Assembly (NCBI GenBank): GCA_045546315.1
Contig: JAZQCN010000094.1
Span: 1-5,373 of the forward strand
DNA length: 5,373 nt
DNA from: RGIG2041 sp045546315
Lineage (GTDB): Bacteria > Bacillota > Clostridia > UBA1381 > UMGS1253
Reading direction: 5' to 3'
The translations under genes and the position numbers were made by a program. The notes beneath the pieces are model-generated. The model was given only the letters and a program-made list of their open reading frames with translations, was not told where the DNA came from and did not search any database. Below are positions 4,891-5,373 of this stretch, piece after piece; the first letter of the stretch is position 1; every line of letters begins with the position of its first letter.

Positions 4891-5373
4891 TCAGTTTTCT
4901 CCTACAACTCTGCATAGAGTTTTTTGAACCGCCAGTTCGTGCGCATAGGAATACGGATTTTCTTTTTCGCCTATAACGGATTTATAAAAATCCTTTATCA
5001 TTTCATCATATCGTGAAAGGGTGGGAACATCTTTTACCTCAACCCTTTCTTTCATATCCTGATAGGCATTTGAAGCAATATCCGTTGTAGATTTTGTCAT
5101 TTCCACATTCAGCTCAATCGGTTTTATCTCAACAGTACCTTTACTTCCCATAACAGCAAATCTTCTCATTCCCCAACCATTTACTTCTACGGAAAGATTG
5201 GTGATTCTTGCAATTGCTTTGTCATACTCCAAAACAGCAAAGTTGTTATCATCCGAATAAACACCTTCAAATCCGGTTTGCTTGATAAAAGGATAAACTT
5301 TTTCCGGTTCGCCTAAAATGCTTACAACCAAATCAATAAGGTGCGAGCCGAATATGTACATAGAACCGCCCTT
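4891..5373 (-). CDS. Gfo/Idh/MocA-family oxidoreductase, C-terminal part (runs off right edge)
   Basis: The frame is open to the window edge, and the visible 160 residues are the C-terminal domain of a protein normally near 330-380 residues, so the N-terminal NAD(P)-binding half is outside. The first visible residues are KGGS, continuing as MYIFGSHLIDLVVSILGEPEKVY. This matches the family pattern G-G-G...G-x-H-x-I-D-L...G, with the catalytic-site histidine in GSHLID. The internal ATG at 5361 lies inside that motif and is not the true start. Beta strands typical of this domain follow (NFAVLEYDKAIARI, RRFAVMGSKGTVEI), then a C-terminal helix with DFYKSVIGEKENPYS. Family members oxidise or reduce sugar and inositol hydroxyls, usually at a single carbon. 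The SDR gene follows 29 bases on, without a visible terminator. No frameshift or stop is seen. Confidence 0.88.
   Translation of the reverse strand, partial: KGGSMYIFGSHLIDLVVSILGEPEKVYPFIKQTGFEGVYSDDNNFAVLEYDKAIARITNLSVEVNGWGMRRFAVMGSKGTVEIKPIELNVEMTKSTTDIASNAYQDMKERVEVKDVPTLSRYDEMIKDFYKSVIGEKENPYSYAHELAVQKTLCRVVGEN

Overview
The window looks like a chromosomal piece of an anaerobic low-to-mid GC Firmicute, most likely a gut Clostridia-type bacterium. This rests on strong AAGGAGG-type ribosome binding sites, sigma-A promoters close to consensus, tight gene spacing, and proteins that read like Firmicute enzymes. The species cannot be named from the sequence.

Left half (1-3065). Bases 1-238 are AT-rich and hold no convincing complete gene, only short repeats, a weak hairpin and perhaps the first codons of a gene leaving the left edge. 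A LysR-type regulator (239-1114, minus strand) is divergent from a two-gene plus-strand operon. The first gene encodes a tartrate dehydrogenase/D-malate dehydrogenase-type beta-decarboxylating enzyme (1229-2287). The second encodes a metallo-beta-lactamase-fold hydrolase (2301-3065). The 114-bp divergent region is unusually readable: a perfect TTGACA-N17-TATAAT promoter faces the regulator, a TTTACA-N17-TATACT promoter with an extended -10 faces the operon, and a 17-bp T-N11-A palindrome sits at about -64 of the operon promoter while overlapping the regulator's promoter. The arrangement matches E. coli dmlR/dmlA. The simplest reading is that a 2-hydroxy-dicarboxylic acid (D-malate or a tartrate isomer) induces its own oxidative decarboxylation. 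The hydrolase's part is unknown.

Middle (3066-3108). A 15-bp hairpin flanked by A and T runs serves as a shared bidirectional terminator between the two convergent operons.

Right half (3109-5373, all minus strand). Transcription enters from beyond the right edge and reads a Gfo/Idh/MocA-family oxidoreductase (5' end missing), a classical short-chain dehydrogenase, and a PIG3-type zinc-free medium-chain quinone oxidoreductase. The last two are separated by one base and look translationally coupled. Three redox enzymes of different folds in one transcript suggest catabolism of a sugar, polyol or related hydroxylated compound, but the substrate cannot be read from the sequence. Base and codon composition is visibly more AT-rich here than in the regulator/dehydrogenase/hydrolase block, so the two halves may have different histories.
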